From the NCBI RefSeq assembly GCF_014642175.1, contig NZ_BMIL01000004.1, forward strand, positions 186,001 to 250,000: a DNA stretch of 64,000 bases, in the 5' to 3' direction. Position 1 is the stretch's first letter. Each line of letters begins with the position of its first letter. Below the pieces are notes generated by a model, which saw only the letters and a list, made by a program, of their open reading frames with translations, was not told where the DNA came from and ran no database searches. Below are positions 37,824-47,875 of the stretch, piece by piece. The translations under genes and the position numbers were made by a program. The DNA comes from Pedobacter quisquiliarum (GTDB lineage: Bacteria > Bacteroidota > Bacteroidia > Sphingobacteriales > Sphingobacteriaceae).

Positions 37824-38576
37824 GTGACTTCAAATCGTTTTTTCATAGAACTGGCTTATAACGGTACGGCGTACCATGGCTGGCAGATACAGCCAAATGC
37901 ATTGAGCGTGCAAGAATGCCTGGACAAGGCGCTAACGACCTATTTCCGGCAGCCGGTAAGCTCGCTGGGTTGTGGGCGTACCGATACCGGTGTGCACGCT
38001 ACAGAGTTTTTTGCACATGTGGACCTGCAGGATGTTGCTGCCGACAAAGTGCGCAATGCAGTTGGTAGCATTAATTCCTTGTTGCCATACGATATTGCTG
38101 TAAAGCAGATCTTTCCTGTAGAAGCAGATGCGCATGCACGTTTTCATGCCACTTCCCGGGCTTATAAGTACTTCCTGCACTTCCACAAAGATCCTTTTAA
38201 GCTTAACCGTTCTTGGTTGTTCAAAGGCGACCTTGATGTTGAAGCGATGAACCAGGCTGCGGAAATTCTTCAACAATATACCGACTTCTCGTGTTTTAGT
38301 AAGTCGAACACGCAAACCTTCACCAACAACTGTAAGATTATGCAGGCGGGTTTTGCCTGGGAGGGAGATAGCCTGGTGTTCAGCATTCAGGCAGATCGTT
38401 TTCTGCGGAATATGGTGCGGGCGATCGTTGGAACGCTAATCCGTGTTGGTAAAAAAGAAATCGCTGTTGCGGACATTCATGAAATTATTAATAGTAAAAA
38501 CCGGAGTAATGCAGGACAATCGGTGCCAGCCTGTGGCTTGTACCTGGTCCGTGTAACATATCCTTTTATAAAGTAG
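37824..38576 (+). CDS. truA: tRNA pseudouridine(38-40) synthase
   Basis: A 250-residue TruA. RFFIELAYNGTAYHGWQIQPN begins the first domain. CGRTDTGVHATEF contains the catalytic Asp, and RFLRNMVRAIVGTLIRVGK lies in the second domain. It modifies the anticodon stem of many tRNAs. No ATG is available near the N-terminus, so the GTG at 37824 is the start. A -7 box sits just 5 nt before it. The ABC exporter gene begins one base after the stop codon. Confidence 0.94.
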   Translation: MTSNRFFIELAYNGTAYHGWQIQPNALSVQECLDKALTTYFRQPVSSLGCGRTDTGVHATEFFAHVDLQDVAADKVRNAVGSINSLLPYDIAVKQIFPVEADAHARFHATSRAYKYFLHFHKDPFKLNRSWLFKGDLDVEAMNQAAEILQQYTDFSCFSKSNTQTFTNNCKIMQAGFAWEGDSLVFSIQADRFLRNMVRAIVGTLIRVGKKEIAVADIHEIINSKNRSNAGQSVPACGLYLVRVTYPFIK

Positions 38577-38577
38577 C

Positions 38578-40347
38578 ATGTCGAAAATCACGGGTGACGT
38601 CATTAATATAAACTTGTTAAAGCGGGTCTTTCAATACGTAAAGCCTTACAAGAACATATTCATTTATTCCGTTGTCCTGACCATCCTCCTGGCTGTCGTT
38701 GCACCGGTTCGCCCGTTTTTAATCAAGTACACCTTAGATGAACACATCCTTAAAGGCGATTACCAGGGCTTGCTGAACATGACGATCATCATGATTGTGC
38801 TGCTGGTTTTGCAGAGCATCATTCAGTACAGCCATACATTATTAACGAATACCCTGGGGCAGTCGGCGATCAAAGACCTCCGCATCGCGGTGTTTAACCA
38901 CATCACCAAGCTGCGCTTGAAGTTCTTCGACCGCACGCCCATTGGACAGCTCATCACCCGTACCGTCTCCGATCTGGAAACCATTGCCGACATCTTCTCC
39001 GAAGGCTTGATCGTGATCATCGGAGATGTGCTTATGGTGATTGTGATCATTGCCGTGATGCTGTATCGCGACGTGGCCTTGACGATTATCGTACTGCTGC
39101 CTTTACCGCTGCTGATTGTAGCCACGACTATCTTTCAGAAAGCCATTAAGTCTGCTTTCCAGGAAATCCGGACGGAGGTTTCAAACTTAAATACCTACCT
39201 GCAGGAGCACATTACCGGTATTTCCATTATCCAATACTTCGCGCGGGAAGAGCAGGAATACCGCAAGTTCAAGAAGATTAACTCCCGGTACCGCGATGCG
39301 AACATCCGCTCCAACTGGTATTACTCCATTTTCTTCCCCGTGGTCGAGATTATCTCTGCCATGTCCATGGGACTATTGGTATGGTACGGCGCAAAGAGTA
39401 TTCTGGAGAAACCCATGGATGTAACGCCCGGCACCATCACCGAATTTCTGTTATACATCAGTATGCTGTTCCGCCCGATTCGCGAGCTTGCGGATAAGTT
39501 CAATACGCTGCAGATGGGTATGGTGGGTGCAGAGCGCGTGTTTAAAGTACTGGATACGGACGAGCTAACGCCAAACACGGGCACTTACAAGCCTGTAACC
39601 ATGAACGGCGAAATCTCCTTTAAGAATGTATGGTTTGCGTATAACGATGAACAATATGTGCTGAAAGACCTGAGCTTTGAAGTGAAAGCCGGACAGACGG
39701 TAGCCTTGGTTGGTGCCACCGGAGCTGGTAAATCTTCGACCATCAACATCCTGAACCGCTTTTATGAGATCCAAAAAGGGGAAGTGCTGGTTGATGGTGT
39801 AAACATTCATAAGTACGACTTGAACTTCCTTCGGCAAAACATTGCTACCGTACTACAGGATGTGTTCTTGTTTTCGGATACCATCTTCAATAACATCACG
39901 CTGAATAATCCCACGATTACGATGGAAGAGGTGGTGGATGCGGCAAAGAAGGTGGGTGCACATGAATTTATCGAGCGCCTGCCGGGCGGGTACCAGTACA
40001 ATGTGATGGAGCGCGGCTCGACCTTGTCTGCCGGGCAGGCACAGCTGATCTCTTTCATCCGTGCACTGGTTTACAATCCTTCCATTCTGGTGCTAGATGA
40101 GGCGACTTCTTCCGTAGATACTGAAACAGAGTTGCTGATTCAACACGCAATTGACAACCTGATGTACGGCCGAACGGCCATTGTTATTGCCCACCGGTTA
40201 TCTACCATCCAAAAAGCAGACCTGATCATTGTGCTGGACAAAGGGGAGATCAAAGAGAAGGGTACGCACCAGGAATTGCTGAAAATCGATGGCTATTACA
40301 AGCGATTGTACGATCTGCAGTTTTATTCTGGCGGTATCGCCACCTAG
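38578..40347 (+). CDS. ABC exporter, fused permease and ATPase (MsbA-like)
   Basis: A 589-residue half-transporter. The six-helix membrane domain covers about 1-330 and the ATPase about 350-589. The latter has Walker A VGATGAGKSS, signature LSAGQAQLISFIRAL (LSAGQ in place of LSGGQ), Walker B ILVLDEATSSVD and the switch AHRLST. It should act as a homodimer exporting lipid or a hydrophobic compound. The substrate is not evident. It follows truA by one base and is followed after 29 nt by the symporter gene. Confidence 0.92.
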   Translation: MSKITGDVININLLKRVFQYVKPYKNIFIYSVVLTILLAVVAPVRPFLIKYTLDEHILKGDYQGLLNMTIIMIVLLVLQSIIQYSHTLLTNTLGQSAIKDLRIAVFNHITKLRLKFFDRTPIGQLITRTVSDLETIADIFSEGLIVIIGDVLMVIVIIAVMLYRDVALTIIVLLPLPLLIVATTIFQKAIKSAFQEIRTEVSNLNTYLQEHITGISIIQYFAREEQEYRKFKKINSRYRDANIRSNWYYSIFFPVVEIISAMSMGLLVWYGAKSILEKPMDVTPGTITEFLLYISMLFRPIRELADKFNTLQMGMVGAERVFKVLDTDELTPNTGTYKPVTMNGEISFKNVWFAYNDEQYVLKDLSFEVKAGQTVALVGATGAGKSSTINILNRFYEIQKGEVLVDGVNIHKYDLNFLRQNIATVLQDVFLFSDTIFNNITLNNPTITMEEVVDAAKKVGAHEFIERLPGGYQYNVMERGSTLSAGQAQLISFIRALVYNPSILVLDEATSSVDTETELLIQHAIDNLMYGRTAIVIAHRLSTIQKADLIIVLDKGEIKEKGTHQELLKIDGYYKRLYDLQFYSGGIAT

Positions 40348-40376
40348 AAATGCCCCAAAATTCGTAATATCGAAAG

Positions 40377-41651
40377 ATGAAGAAAATCGGTGCGAATTTA
40401 ACCTTTCAGGTCCTCCTGGCAATTACCCTCGGAATCCTTGTCGGTACCTTCGTTCCCGGCTTCGCGCCGCAAGCCAAACTCATCAGTCAGGGTTTCATCA
40501 ACCTGATCACCATGCTGATTGCACCCATCGTATTCCTGACCATCGTGCTGGGCATCGCCCACATGGGTGATATGAAGAAGGTGGGCCGTGTAGGCGGAAA
40601 AGCACTGTTATACTTCGAGATTGTCTCTACCCTCGCCATCGCCATCGGACTGGTGGTTGCCAATGTGCTTAAACCGGGTGTAGGTGTGCCTGCGGCAGAT
40701 GGCGATGTTGCCAAGATCCAGTCGTACACCCAGCAGGGCGAAAGCATCGACTGGACGGAGTTTTTCTTTCACATCATTCCCAAGAACATCTTTGAATCTT
40801 TCACCAAAGGTGATATCCTGCAGATTCTCTTTTTTGCCATATTGTTCGGCTATGGGCTGAATAAAATGGGTGCTGAAGGTGCTTCAGTATTGCGGGGTAT
40901 GGATAAGGTGTCTAAAGTATTCTTCAACATCATGAAGATTGTAATGCGGTTGGCGCCTGTGGGCGCCTTCGGCGGAATGGCTTACAGTGTGGGTACCTAC
41001 GGCCTGCATACTTTGCTGCCCATGGCCAAGCTGATGGGTTCGGTGTACTTGACCTGCTTCCTGTTTATTTTTGTAGTGCTAAACGGCATCTGCCGATATT
41101 ATAAATTCTCCCTTTGGAGTTATCTGAAGTTCATCCGCCAGGAGATCCTGATTGTACTGGGCACCTCTTCTTCAGAGTCTGTGCTGCCAAGTATGATGCA
41201 GAAAATGGAAGCGATCGGCTGTAAGAAGTCGGTGGTTGGCCTGGTCATTCCAACAGGGTACTCCTTCAACCTCGATGGCACGGCCATCTACCTGTCTATG
41301 GCGGTAATCTTTCTCGCACAGGTCTTCCATGTGCCGCTGGATCTTGGTCAGCAGCTCACCATCCTTGCCGTGCTTATGGTTACCTCCAAAGGTGCTGCCG
41401 GCGTTACTGGCAGTGGTTTTATTGTACTCGCTTCCACGCTTACGGCACTGAAAATCATGCCAGTGGAGCATATCGCCATCCTGCTTGGCGTAGACCGTTT
41501 TATGTCTGAAGCCCGGGCAATCACCAACATGATCGGCAACGGTATCGCTACCATTGTGGTTGCAAAAAGCGAAGATGAATTTGACGAAAGTAAATACCAG
41601 CTTGCCATACAACCTGCCAGAATTGAACAAGCTGAGGAAGATATCATTTAA
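40377..41651 (+). CDS. Dicarboxylate/amino acid:cation symporter (DAACS family)
   Basis: A 424-residue protein of the GltP/DctA family. The serine-rich re-entrant loop GTSSSESVLPSM and the PTGYSFNLDGTAIYLSMA motif with its conserved Asn-Leu-Asp-Gly are diagnostic, with TSKGAAGVTGSGFIVLA in the second hairpin. It takes up C4-dicarboxylates or acidic amino acids with protons or sodium. It ends 9 nt before the GH29 fucosidase gene, so it may share a transcript with the fucose island, although its substrate has no obvious place in that pathway. Confidence 0.92.
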   Translation: MKKIGANLTFQVLLAITLGILVGTFVPGFAPQAKLISQGFINLITMLIAPIVFLTIVLGIAHMGDMKKVGRVGGKALLYFEIVSTLAIAIGLVVANVLKPGVGVPAADGDVAKIQSYTQQGESIDWTEFFFHIIPKNIFESFTKGDILQILFFAILFGYGLNKMGAEGASVLRGMDKVSKVFFNIMKIVMRLAPVGAFGGMAYSVGTYGLHTLLPMAKLMGSVYLTCFLFIFVVLNGICRYYKFSLWSYLKFIRQEILIVLGTSSSESVLPSMMQKMEAIGCKKSVVGLVIPTGYSFNLDGTAIYLSMAVIFLAQVFHVPLDLGQQLTILAVLMVTSKGAAGVTGSGFIVLASTLTALKIMPVEHIAILLGVDRFMSEARAITNMIGNGIATIVVAKSEDEFDESKYQLAIQPARIEQAEEDII

Positions 41652-41660
41652 AGCCTAATT

Positions 41661-43598
41661 ATGATCAGAACCACCCTTTCCAAAACCCTTTGCGTATCCG
41701 GAATGATATGCCTCTCGAGCTTTATGGGATTTAGCCAGTCGGCACCCAAACCTTATGGCGCCTTGCCAACCGCTGCCCAGCTGGAATGGCACGAGATGGA
41801 GATGTATGCTTTGATTCACTTCGGTGTGGACACCTACACGGATAAGGAATGGGGCTTTGGTGATGAAGATCCGAAGATACTGAACCCCGTAAAGTTTGAT
41901 GCCCGGCAGATCGTTGCTGCGGCTAAAGCAGCAGGATTTAAGGGCGTGGTTGTCGTTGCGAAACACCACGACGGCCTGTGCATCTGGCCCACGAAAACGA
42001 CGGAACACAACATCAGCAATACACCATGGAAAGATGGAAAAGGCGACATGCTCCAGGAGTACCGCGAAGCCTGTGACGCACTGGGCATGAAGCTCGGCGT
42101 GTATGTTTCCCCATGGGACCGCAACAGTCCGCATTACGGCACGCCGAAATACCTGGAAATTTATCGGGAACAGCTACGCGAAGTGTACAGCAACTACGGC
42201 AAACTGTTCATCTCCTGGCATGATGGTGCGAATGGTGGCGATGGCTACTATGGCGGTGCAAATGAAACCCGGAAGATCGACCGTACCACGTACTACGACT
42301 GGCCAAACACCTGGGCGATCACCCGGAAGATGCAACCAGGTGCAGTCATCTTCGGCGATGTAGGCCCGGATGTACGCTGGGTGGGAAATGAAGAGGGGCA
42401 TGCAGGTGAAACCAGCTGGGCAACCTACACGCCAATGGCACCAGACGCGGGCCAGACCCCTGCGAATGGCTATGTACTGCATCTTCGGGGCATCGAAGGC
42501 ACCAGGAATGGCAAGTACTGGATGCCCGCAGAGGCGGATGTATCTTTAAGGCCGGGATGGTTCTACCATGCCAGTCAGAACCAACAGGTGAAATCGCCAT
42601 CTACTTTAATGGACTTGTATTATAAGAGTGTGGGTCGCGGCGCAAACCTCGATCTTGGCCTATCACCAAACCGCGACGGACTGCTGGATAGTACCGATGT
42701 GAATGCACTGAAAGGCTTTGGTGCGCTGCTGCAGGAAACGTTCAGGACCAACCTTGCGAAAGGCGCTACGCTGAAGGCTTCAAATGTCCGGGGTGGCAGT
42801 GCGGGGAAGTTCGGGCCCGCAAATCTGCTGGATGCCGACCGTTACTCCTACTGGAGCACCGACGATGCCGTGCATACCCCAACGCTGACGATCACCCTGC
42901 CAGAGGAACGCACCTTTAATGTGGTGCGTTTGCGGGAGAACATTAAGCTGGGTCAGCGTATCGAAGCAGTAGAAATAGAAGTGCTGGGCAATGGACAGTG
43001 GCAAAAGCTCGCAGGGGCAACAAGCATCGGTGCAAATCGCCTCATCCGTTTAGCGGAGCCGGTGACCGCAAAACAGCTGCGGTTAATGATCAGCAAATCT
43101 CCGGTGAGCATTGCGCTGAGCGACTTCGGGCTGTACCTTGAGCCTAAGCGTCAGCAGGCAGCGCCTATTGCGGCGCAAAAGGATGCATCGCTAAGCAAAG
43201 GTGGCTGGAAGGTCATCAATAGCAGTGCTGCGGATGCACAACATGCCATCGACGGCAATCCGGCGACCATTTGGAGCAGCGCAAGTACAGACGTGTTTAA
43301 GCCTGTGAATCTCGACGTGGACCTCGGCTTTCCCCTGGAGTTCTCCGCTTTCAGCTATTTGCCGCGACAAGACAAACAAGTAACAGGTATCGCAGACCAA
43401 TACAGCTTCCAGATCAGTACCGATGGTAAAACCTTCCTTGAAGTTGCTACAGGAGAGTTTTCCAACATCAGGGCAAACCCGATTGAGCAAGTGATAAAGC
43501 TGAAAGAAAAGGTGCAAGCCAGGTACATCCGCTTCGTTGGAAAGCGAAGCCTGGATGGAAAGGGCATTAGCATCGCAGAACTCGGCTTGCGCAAATAA
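41661..43598 (+). CDS. Alpha-L-fucosidase (GH29) with two discoidin-like domains
   Basis: A 645-residue secreted enzyme. The signal peptide is about 1-26. The GH29 barrel follows (MYALIHFGVDTYTDKEWGFGDE, VVVAKHHDGLCIWPTKTTEHN), with the probable nucleophile Asp188 in FISWHDGANG. Two F5/8 type C (discoidin) modules follow at about 370-495 and 510-645, likely for glycan binding. The sequence pattern suggests the GH29-B group that prefers alpha-1,3/4-fucose, which is inference. It is the first glycosidase of the fucose island and supplies free L-fucose. Confidence 0.92.
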   Translation: MIRTTLSKTLCVSGMICLSSFMGFSQSAPKPYGALPTAAQLEWHEMEMYALIHFGVDTYTDKEWGFGDEDPKILNPVKFDARQIVAAAKAAGFKGVVVVAKHHDGLCIWPTKTTEHNISNTPWKDGKGDMLQEYREACDALGMKLGVYVSPWDRNSPHYGTPKYLEIYREQLREVYSNYGKLFISWHDGANGGDGYYGGANETRKIDRTTYYDWPNTWAITRKMQPGAVIFGDVGPDVRWVGNEEGHAGETSWATYTPMAPDAGQTPANGYVLHLRGIEGTRNGKYWMPAEADVSLRPGWFYHASQNQQVKSPSTLMDLYYKSVGRGANLDLGLSPNRDGLLDSTDVNALKGFGALLQETFRTNLAKGATLKASNVRGGSAGKFGPANLLDADRYSYWSTDDAVHTPTLTITLPEERTFNVVRLRENIKLGQRIEAVEIEVLGNGQWQKLAGATSIGANRLIRLAEPVTAKQLRLMISKSPVSIALSDFGLYLEPKRQQAAPIAAQKDASLSKGGWKVINSSAADAQHAIDGNPATIWSSASTDVFKPVNLDVDLGFPLEFSAFSYLPRQDKQVTGIADQYSFQISTDGKTFLEVATGEFSNIRANPIEQVIKLKEKVQARYIRFVGKRSLDGKGISIAELGLRK

Positions 43599-43651
43599 CG
43601 CAATGCTTGAGGCATGCACCTCAATTACATACCATTAAACTTTAGTTCCAC

Positions 43652-46147
43652 ATGCGAATAAGCACCTATGCAATCGTACTCTTAGCACTCTCCACTTGCA
43701 CAACCATCCAGGCGCAAACCAATAAACCATCGGCTAAACAGCAGAAGTCCAGCAACAAAGGCACTGAATCACCCCGCTATAAAAACGCAAAGGCGCCAAT
43801 TGATGCAAGAGTGAACGACCTGCTTGCACGAATGACAGTGCAGGAAAAGCTGGGGCAACTTAGAACCCAGCTGGGCTGGGAGATGTATGATAAGCAGGGT
43901 ACTAAAATCAGTGTGTCGGAGAAGTTCAGGAAGGCGGTCTCTGAAGACCATGTTGGCAACCTTTGGGCCACTTTGCGTGCAGATCCATGGACGCAGAAGA
44001 CCCTTGCTACAGGCTTGGACCCTTACACCGCGGCGAAAGCCACAAACATGCTGCAGCAGTACAACCTCGAACATTCCAGGCTTGGCATCCCTGTTTTCCT
44101 GGCGGAAGAATGCCCGCACGGACACATGGCCATTGGCACAACGGTGTTCCCGACGGCTATCGGCCAGGGCAGTACCTGGAATCCGGCACTTATCGGCCGT
44201 ATGGCCGAAACGATATCCCGTGAAGCGCGGTTACAAGGCGGGCACATCGGCTATGGCCCCGTGCTCGACCTCGCCAGAGAACCAAGATGGTCGCGCGTGG
44301 AAGAAACTTACGGCGAAGATCCCTTTCTGAACAGCATGATGGGGCGTGCCATGGTGAAAGGCTTTCAGGGGGAAAACATCGGCAGCGGCGTGAATGTCAT
44401 CTCTACCCTGAAGCACTTTACCGCGTACGGTGTACCTGAAGGGGGGCACAACGGCGGCCCAGTGCAGGTCGGCCTGCGCGAACTTTACCAAAGCTACCTG
44501 CCGCCATTCAAGGCCGCAGTAGAAGCAGGGGCACTATCGGTTATGACGGCCTATAACGCCATAGATGGCGTGCCCTGCACAGCAAACCCTTTCCTGCTGA
44601 AAGACATACTTAGGGATGAATGGGGTTTCCAGGGCTTTGTGGTTTCCGATCTCGGCAGTGTAAACGGACTTGCAGGTAACCACGGCCTTGCCGGTTCACT
44701 GGCAGAAGCCGCCGAACTCGCGCTTAATGCCGGCGTAGATAATGATCTTGGCGGAACCGCCTTCGCAAAACTGGAGCAATCCATCGCAACAAACGCCTTG
44801 ACGAAGTCCAGACTGGACGAAGCCGTAAAAAGAATCCTCAGGCTGAAGTTTGAAATGGGGCTCTTTGAAAACCCCTATGTAGACCCTGCAAAAGCCAAGA
44901 ACACGGTTCGCAACACGTCTGCCGTAGCAGTAGCCCGGCAGGTCGCACAGGAATCCATGATCCTGCTGAAAAACGAAAAACAAACCCTTCCCCTGAACAA
45001 GCAGATCAAGTCCATCGCCGTTATTGGCCCAAATGCCAACAACACCTACAACCAGCTGGGCGACTATACCGCGCCGCAGGCGGAAGACAATATCATCACG
45101 CCGCTTGAAGGCATAAGAGCCAAGCTCCCGGCGAATATTAAAGTTAACTATGTTAAAGGATGCGACATCCGTGATACCAGCAATGTGGATATTGCCGGCG
45201 CAGTAAATGCTGCTGCCGCTTCAGATGTAGCTGTTGTAGTGCTGGGTGGCTCCAGCGCGCGCGACTTCAAGACGGAATACATCAGTACAGGTGCGGCAAC
45301 CGTTGGCACTGCCAAATCAGAACAGCTGAGCGATATGGAAAGCGGAGAGGGCTTCGACCGGCAATCGCTCGACCTGATGGGCAAGCAGCTCGAACTACTC
45401 AAAGCAGTCGTTGCAACAGGAAAGCCAGTCGTGCTGGTGTTTATTGGCGGTCGCCCGCTGAACCTGAACTGGCCTGCGGAAAATGTGAACGCGATCCTTT
45501 GCGCCTGGTACCCCGGACAAGAAGGCGGTAATGCCATAGCAGATGTATTGTTCGGCGACTATAACCCGGCGGGCCGACTGCCAATCTCCATCCCACGCAA
45601 TGTGGGCCAACTGCCAGTCTACTACAATGACCGCAACCAGCAGAAACACGACTACGTTGAAGGTCCAGCAAGCCCTTTATACACCTTTGGGCATGGCTTA
45701 AGTTACAGCAGCTTTACTTATCAGGATTTACAGATCCAGGTAGCAGAACAATCCGCCGCCAAACAAGCTGATAACGTGCAATCCGGCAACATGCAAAGAG
45801 GCAACAACTCCGCTATGGCGCCAAAATCAAGTATGATCGCTCAAGTATCCCTGTCCGTCACAAACAGCGGCACCCGCGATGGCGATGAAGTGGTGCAGTT
45901 ATACCTACATGATGAAAAAGCCTCCACGGTGGTTCCCCTGAAACAACTGAAAGCATTCAAGCGGCTCCACCTGAAAGCAGGAGAAACCAAAACCATAAGC
46001 TTCGACCTGAGCAAAGACGACCTGATGATCTATGATGCTTCCATGCAGCCAGTGGTAGAAAAAGGCAGCTTTAAGGTAATGGTTGGCGCAGGCTCAAAAG
46101 ACATCCGGCTAAACGGTAAATTTGAGCTGAAAGAAGACCTGCGCTAA
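43652..46147 (+). CDS. Glycoside hydrolase family 3 (beta-glucosidase/xylosidase type)
   Basis: An 831-residue secreted GH3. The signal peptide is about 1-21. The (alpha/beta)8 domain contains GPVLDLAREPRWSRVEETYGEDP, KHFTAYGVPEGGHNGG and the nucleophile Asp333 in GFVVSDLGSV. The alpha/beta sandwich domain follows (SIAVIGPNAN onward), then a fibronectin-III-like domain at the C-terminus (DEVVQLYLHDEKAS). Gln/Asn/Ser-rich sequence near 700-730 is an insertion between strands. It lies 53 nt after the fucosidase and may trim the glycan once fucose is removed. The sugar specificity is not evident. Confidence 0.92.
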   Translation: MRISTYAIVLLALSTCTTIQAQTNKPSAKQQKSSNKGTESPRYKNAKAPIDARVNDLLARMTVQEKLGQLRTQLGWEMYDKQGTKISVSEKFRKAVSEDHVGNLWATLRADPWTQKTLATGLDPYTAAKATNMLQQYNLEHSRLGIPVFLAEECPHGHMAIGTTVFPTAIGQGSTWNPALIGRMAETISREARLQGGHIGYGPVLDLAREPRWSRVEETYGEDPFLNSMMGRAMVKGFQGENIGSGVNVISTLKHFTAYGVPEGGHNGGPVQVGLRELYQSYLPPFKAAVEAGALSVMTAYNAIDGVPCTANPFLLKDILRDEWGFQGFVVSDLGSVNGLAGNHGLAGSLAEAAELALNAGVDNDLGGTAFAKLEQSIATNALTKSRLDEAVKRILRLKFEMGLFENPYVDPAKAKNTVRNTSAVAVARQVAQESMILLKNEKQTLPLNKQIKSIAVIGPNANNTYNQLGDYTAPQAEDNIITPLEGIRAKLPANIKVNYVKGCDIRDTSNVDIAGAVNAAAASDVAVVVLGGSSARDFKTEYISTGAATVGTAKSEQLSDMESGEGFDRQSLDLMGKQLELLKAVVATGKPVVLVFIGGRPLNLNWPAENVNAILCAWYPGQEGGNAIADVLFGDYNPAGRLPISIPRNVGQLPVYYNDRNQQKHDYVEGPASPLYTFGHGLSYSSFTYQDLQIQVAEQSAAKQADNVQSGNMQRGNNSAMAPKSSMIAQVSLSVTNSGTRDGDEVVQLYLHDEKASTVVPLKQLKAFKRLHLKAGETKTISFDLSKDDLMIYDASMQPVVEKGSFKVMVGAGSKDIRLNGKFELKEDLR

Positions 46148-46196
46148 GCGTTAAAATACTACCATCAAAGAAATTCTTGACATATACTGCTCCCTT

Positions 46197-46550
46197 ATGG
46201 AGAAGAAATTATGCCTGAACTGCAACCTGCCCGTGACAGGGCGTACGGATAAGAAATTCTGTGATGACGCCTGCAGGAGCAGTCACCATGCAAAGCTCGG
46301 TACTGCAGATCCAGATTACGTCAGACAAATCAACTTGCGCCTAAAGCGCAACCGTAAGATTCTGCTGAGCCTAAACCCGGACGGTAAAGCGAAGGTAAAC
46401 CGGAAAGAACTGCTTGCCAGGGGCTTCGATTTCCAATGTTTCACGGGCATCTACAAAACGGAAAAAAATGCCTGTTACTACTTCTGCTACGAGATGGGTT
46501 ATTTGCTCCTGGAACATGACTATGTGCTACTTGTGAAAAAAAAGCACTGA
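46197..46550 (+). CDS. Small zinc-ribbon protein of unknown function
   Basis: A 117-residue protein. Residues 6-26 form a likely zinc site, CLNCNLPVTGRTDKKFCDDAC, with a CxxC and a CxxxC pair followed by RSSHHAK. The middle is basic (LRLKRNRKILLS), suggesting nucleic acid binding. The C-terminal half is more hydrophobic and aromatic. Similar proteins occur as hypotheticals in Bacteroidota. Its place between GH3 and fucP looks incidental, since nothing ties it to fucose metabolism. Confidence 0.75.
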   Translation: MEKKLCLNCNLPVTGRTDKKFCDDACRSSHHAKLGTADPDYVRQINLRLKRNRKILLSLNPDGKAKVNRKELLARGFDFQCFTGIYKTEKNACYYFCYEMGYLLLEHDYVLLVKKKH

Positions 46551-46634
46551 TACCGTAACAACTTATTTGCCTTTGGGGAAGGTTTGGAGTTTTTAATTAA
46601 CTTGTGATGAGTTGATTTAGCCAAATATAAACCA

Positions 46635-47858
46635 ATGCGCAAAAACAAGTATCTGTTACCCCTGGTAATGATTACCTCTCTGTTCTTTCTGTGGGGCTTT
46701 GCATACGGACTACTGGACGTCCTGAATAAACATTTCCAGGAAACCTTAAACATCACGAAGAGCCGGTCCACCTTACTACAGGCTGCGTATTTCGGTGCAT
46801 ACTTCATCGTTGCGCTACCTGCAGGGCTCTTCATGAACCGCTACGGCTACAAGCGCGGCATCATCATGGGGCTCCTGCTATACGCTGCCGGCGCCTTTGT
46901 ATTTTACCCCGCTGCTGAGGCTTCCAGTTTCAACCTGTTCCTGCTTGCGTTATTTATCCTGGCTTCCGGGCTGGCTTGTCTGGAAACCGCAGCAAACCCC
47001 TATGTAACCGTACTGGGCGATCCGGAGACTGCAACCACAAGGCTCAACCTTTCCCAGTGTTTTAATGGTGTAGGCTCTTTCCTGGGGCCAATAATTGCCT
47101 CTTATCTTTTCTTCAGTGACGGTGAGGGTGCCAGTACAGGCAGCGGAAACCTGGATTCCGTGCAGCTGATTTACGTGCTCATCGGAATACTGGTGCTCAT
47201 CGTTGCTGGCATATTTGTGCGCACACCTTTACCGGAAATCAAAGAAAGTGAAACTGTAAGCGCTGCCGTATTGAATACGAGACCACTCTTCAACCATAGC
47301 AACTTTACTTTCGGCCTGGTCGCGCAGTTTTTCTATGTGGCCGCGCAGGTTGGTATTGCAGCACTGTTCATCAACTATTGCACAGAAAGCGGCGTGAACA
47401 TCGACAATGCTTCCGCAGCTAAGTATCTCTCCGTTGCGCTTATACTCTTCACCATTGGCAGGTTTGTCGGCACCAGTCTGATGCGGGTAATTCCTGCGAG
47501 CACCCTGCTGGCCATTTATGCAGGCATCAACGTTGTCCTGAGCGCTCTCGTGATCAGTCAACAGCAATGGCTTTCCATCTACGCTTTGCTTGGTCTATTC
47601 TTTTTCATGTCCATCATGTTTCCAACCATCTTTGCTTTAAGCATCAAAGACCTGGGGCAACATACCAAGCGTGCCTCCTCCTTCCTGATCATGTCCATCG
47701 TAGGGGGCGCAATTGTGCCAGTAGTTATGGGCTTACTTGCCGACCAGTATTCCACAGCCTTTGCTTACGTTATTCCACTATGCTGTTTTCTAATCGTGTT
47801 CATCTATGGATGGAAGGGCTATAAAGTCCACACCACCATCGCATATGAACAAGTATAA
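46635..47858 (+). CDS. fucP: L-fucose:proton symporter (MFS)
   Basis: A 407-residue MFS sugar porter with about 12 membrane segments. The hallmark FFLWGFAYGLLDVLNKHFQ near the N-terminus includes the Asp used in proton coupling in FucP. ASGLACLETAANPYV and LNLSQCFNGVGSFLGPI are also characteristic of this subgroup. It imports L-fucose released by the GH29 enzyme. The next gene, 17 nt on, is the mutarotase, and the catabolic genes follow, which supports fucose over glucose or galactose. Confidence 0.9.
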   Translation: MRKNKYLLPLVMITSLFFLWGFAYGLLDVLNKHFQETLNITKSRSTLLQAAYFGAYFIVALPAGLFMNRYGYKRGIIMGLLLYAAGAFVFYPAAEASSFNLFLLALFILASGLACLETAANPYVTVLGDPETATTRLNLSQCFNGVGSFLGPIIASYLFFSDGEGASTGSGNLDSVQLIYVLIGILVLIVAGIFVRTPLPEIKESETVSAAVLNTRPLFNHSNFTFGLVAQFFYVAAQVGIAALFINYCTESGVNIDNASAAKYLSVALILFTIGRFVGTSLMRVIPASTLLAIYAGINVVLSALVISQQQWLSIYALLGLFFFMSIMFPTIFALSIKDLGQHTKRASSFLIMSIVGGAIVPVVMGLLADQYSTAFAYVIPLCCFLIVFIYGWKGYKVHTTIAYEQV

Positions 47859-47875
47859 ACACAATTCAAAAAGCC

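Noticed and set aside
43769..44491. Several open frames antisense or out of frame to the GH3 and GH29 genes
   Set aside because: They are shadows of GC-richer coding sequence with no promoter, ribosome site or recognisable domain.
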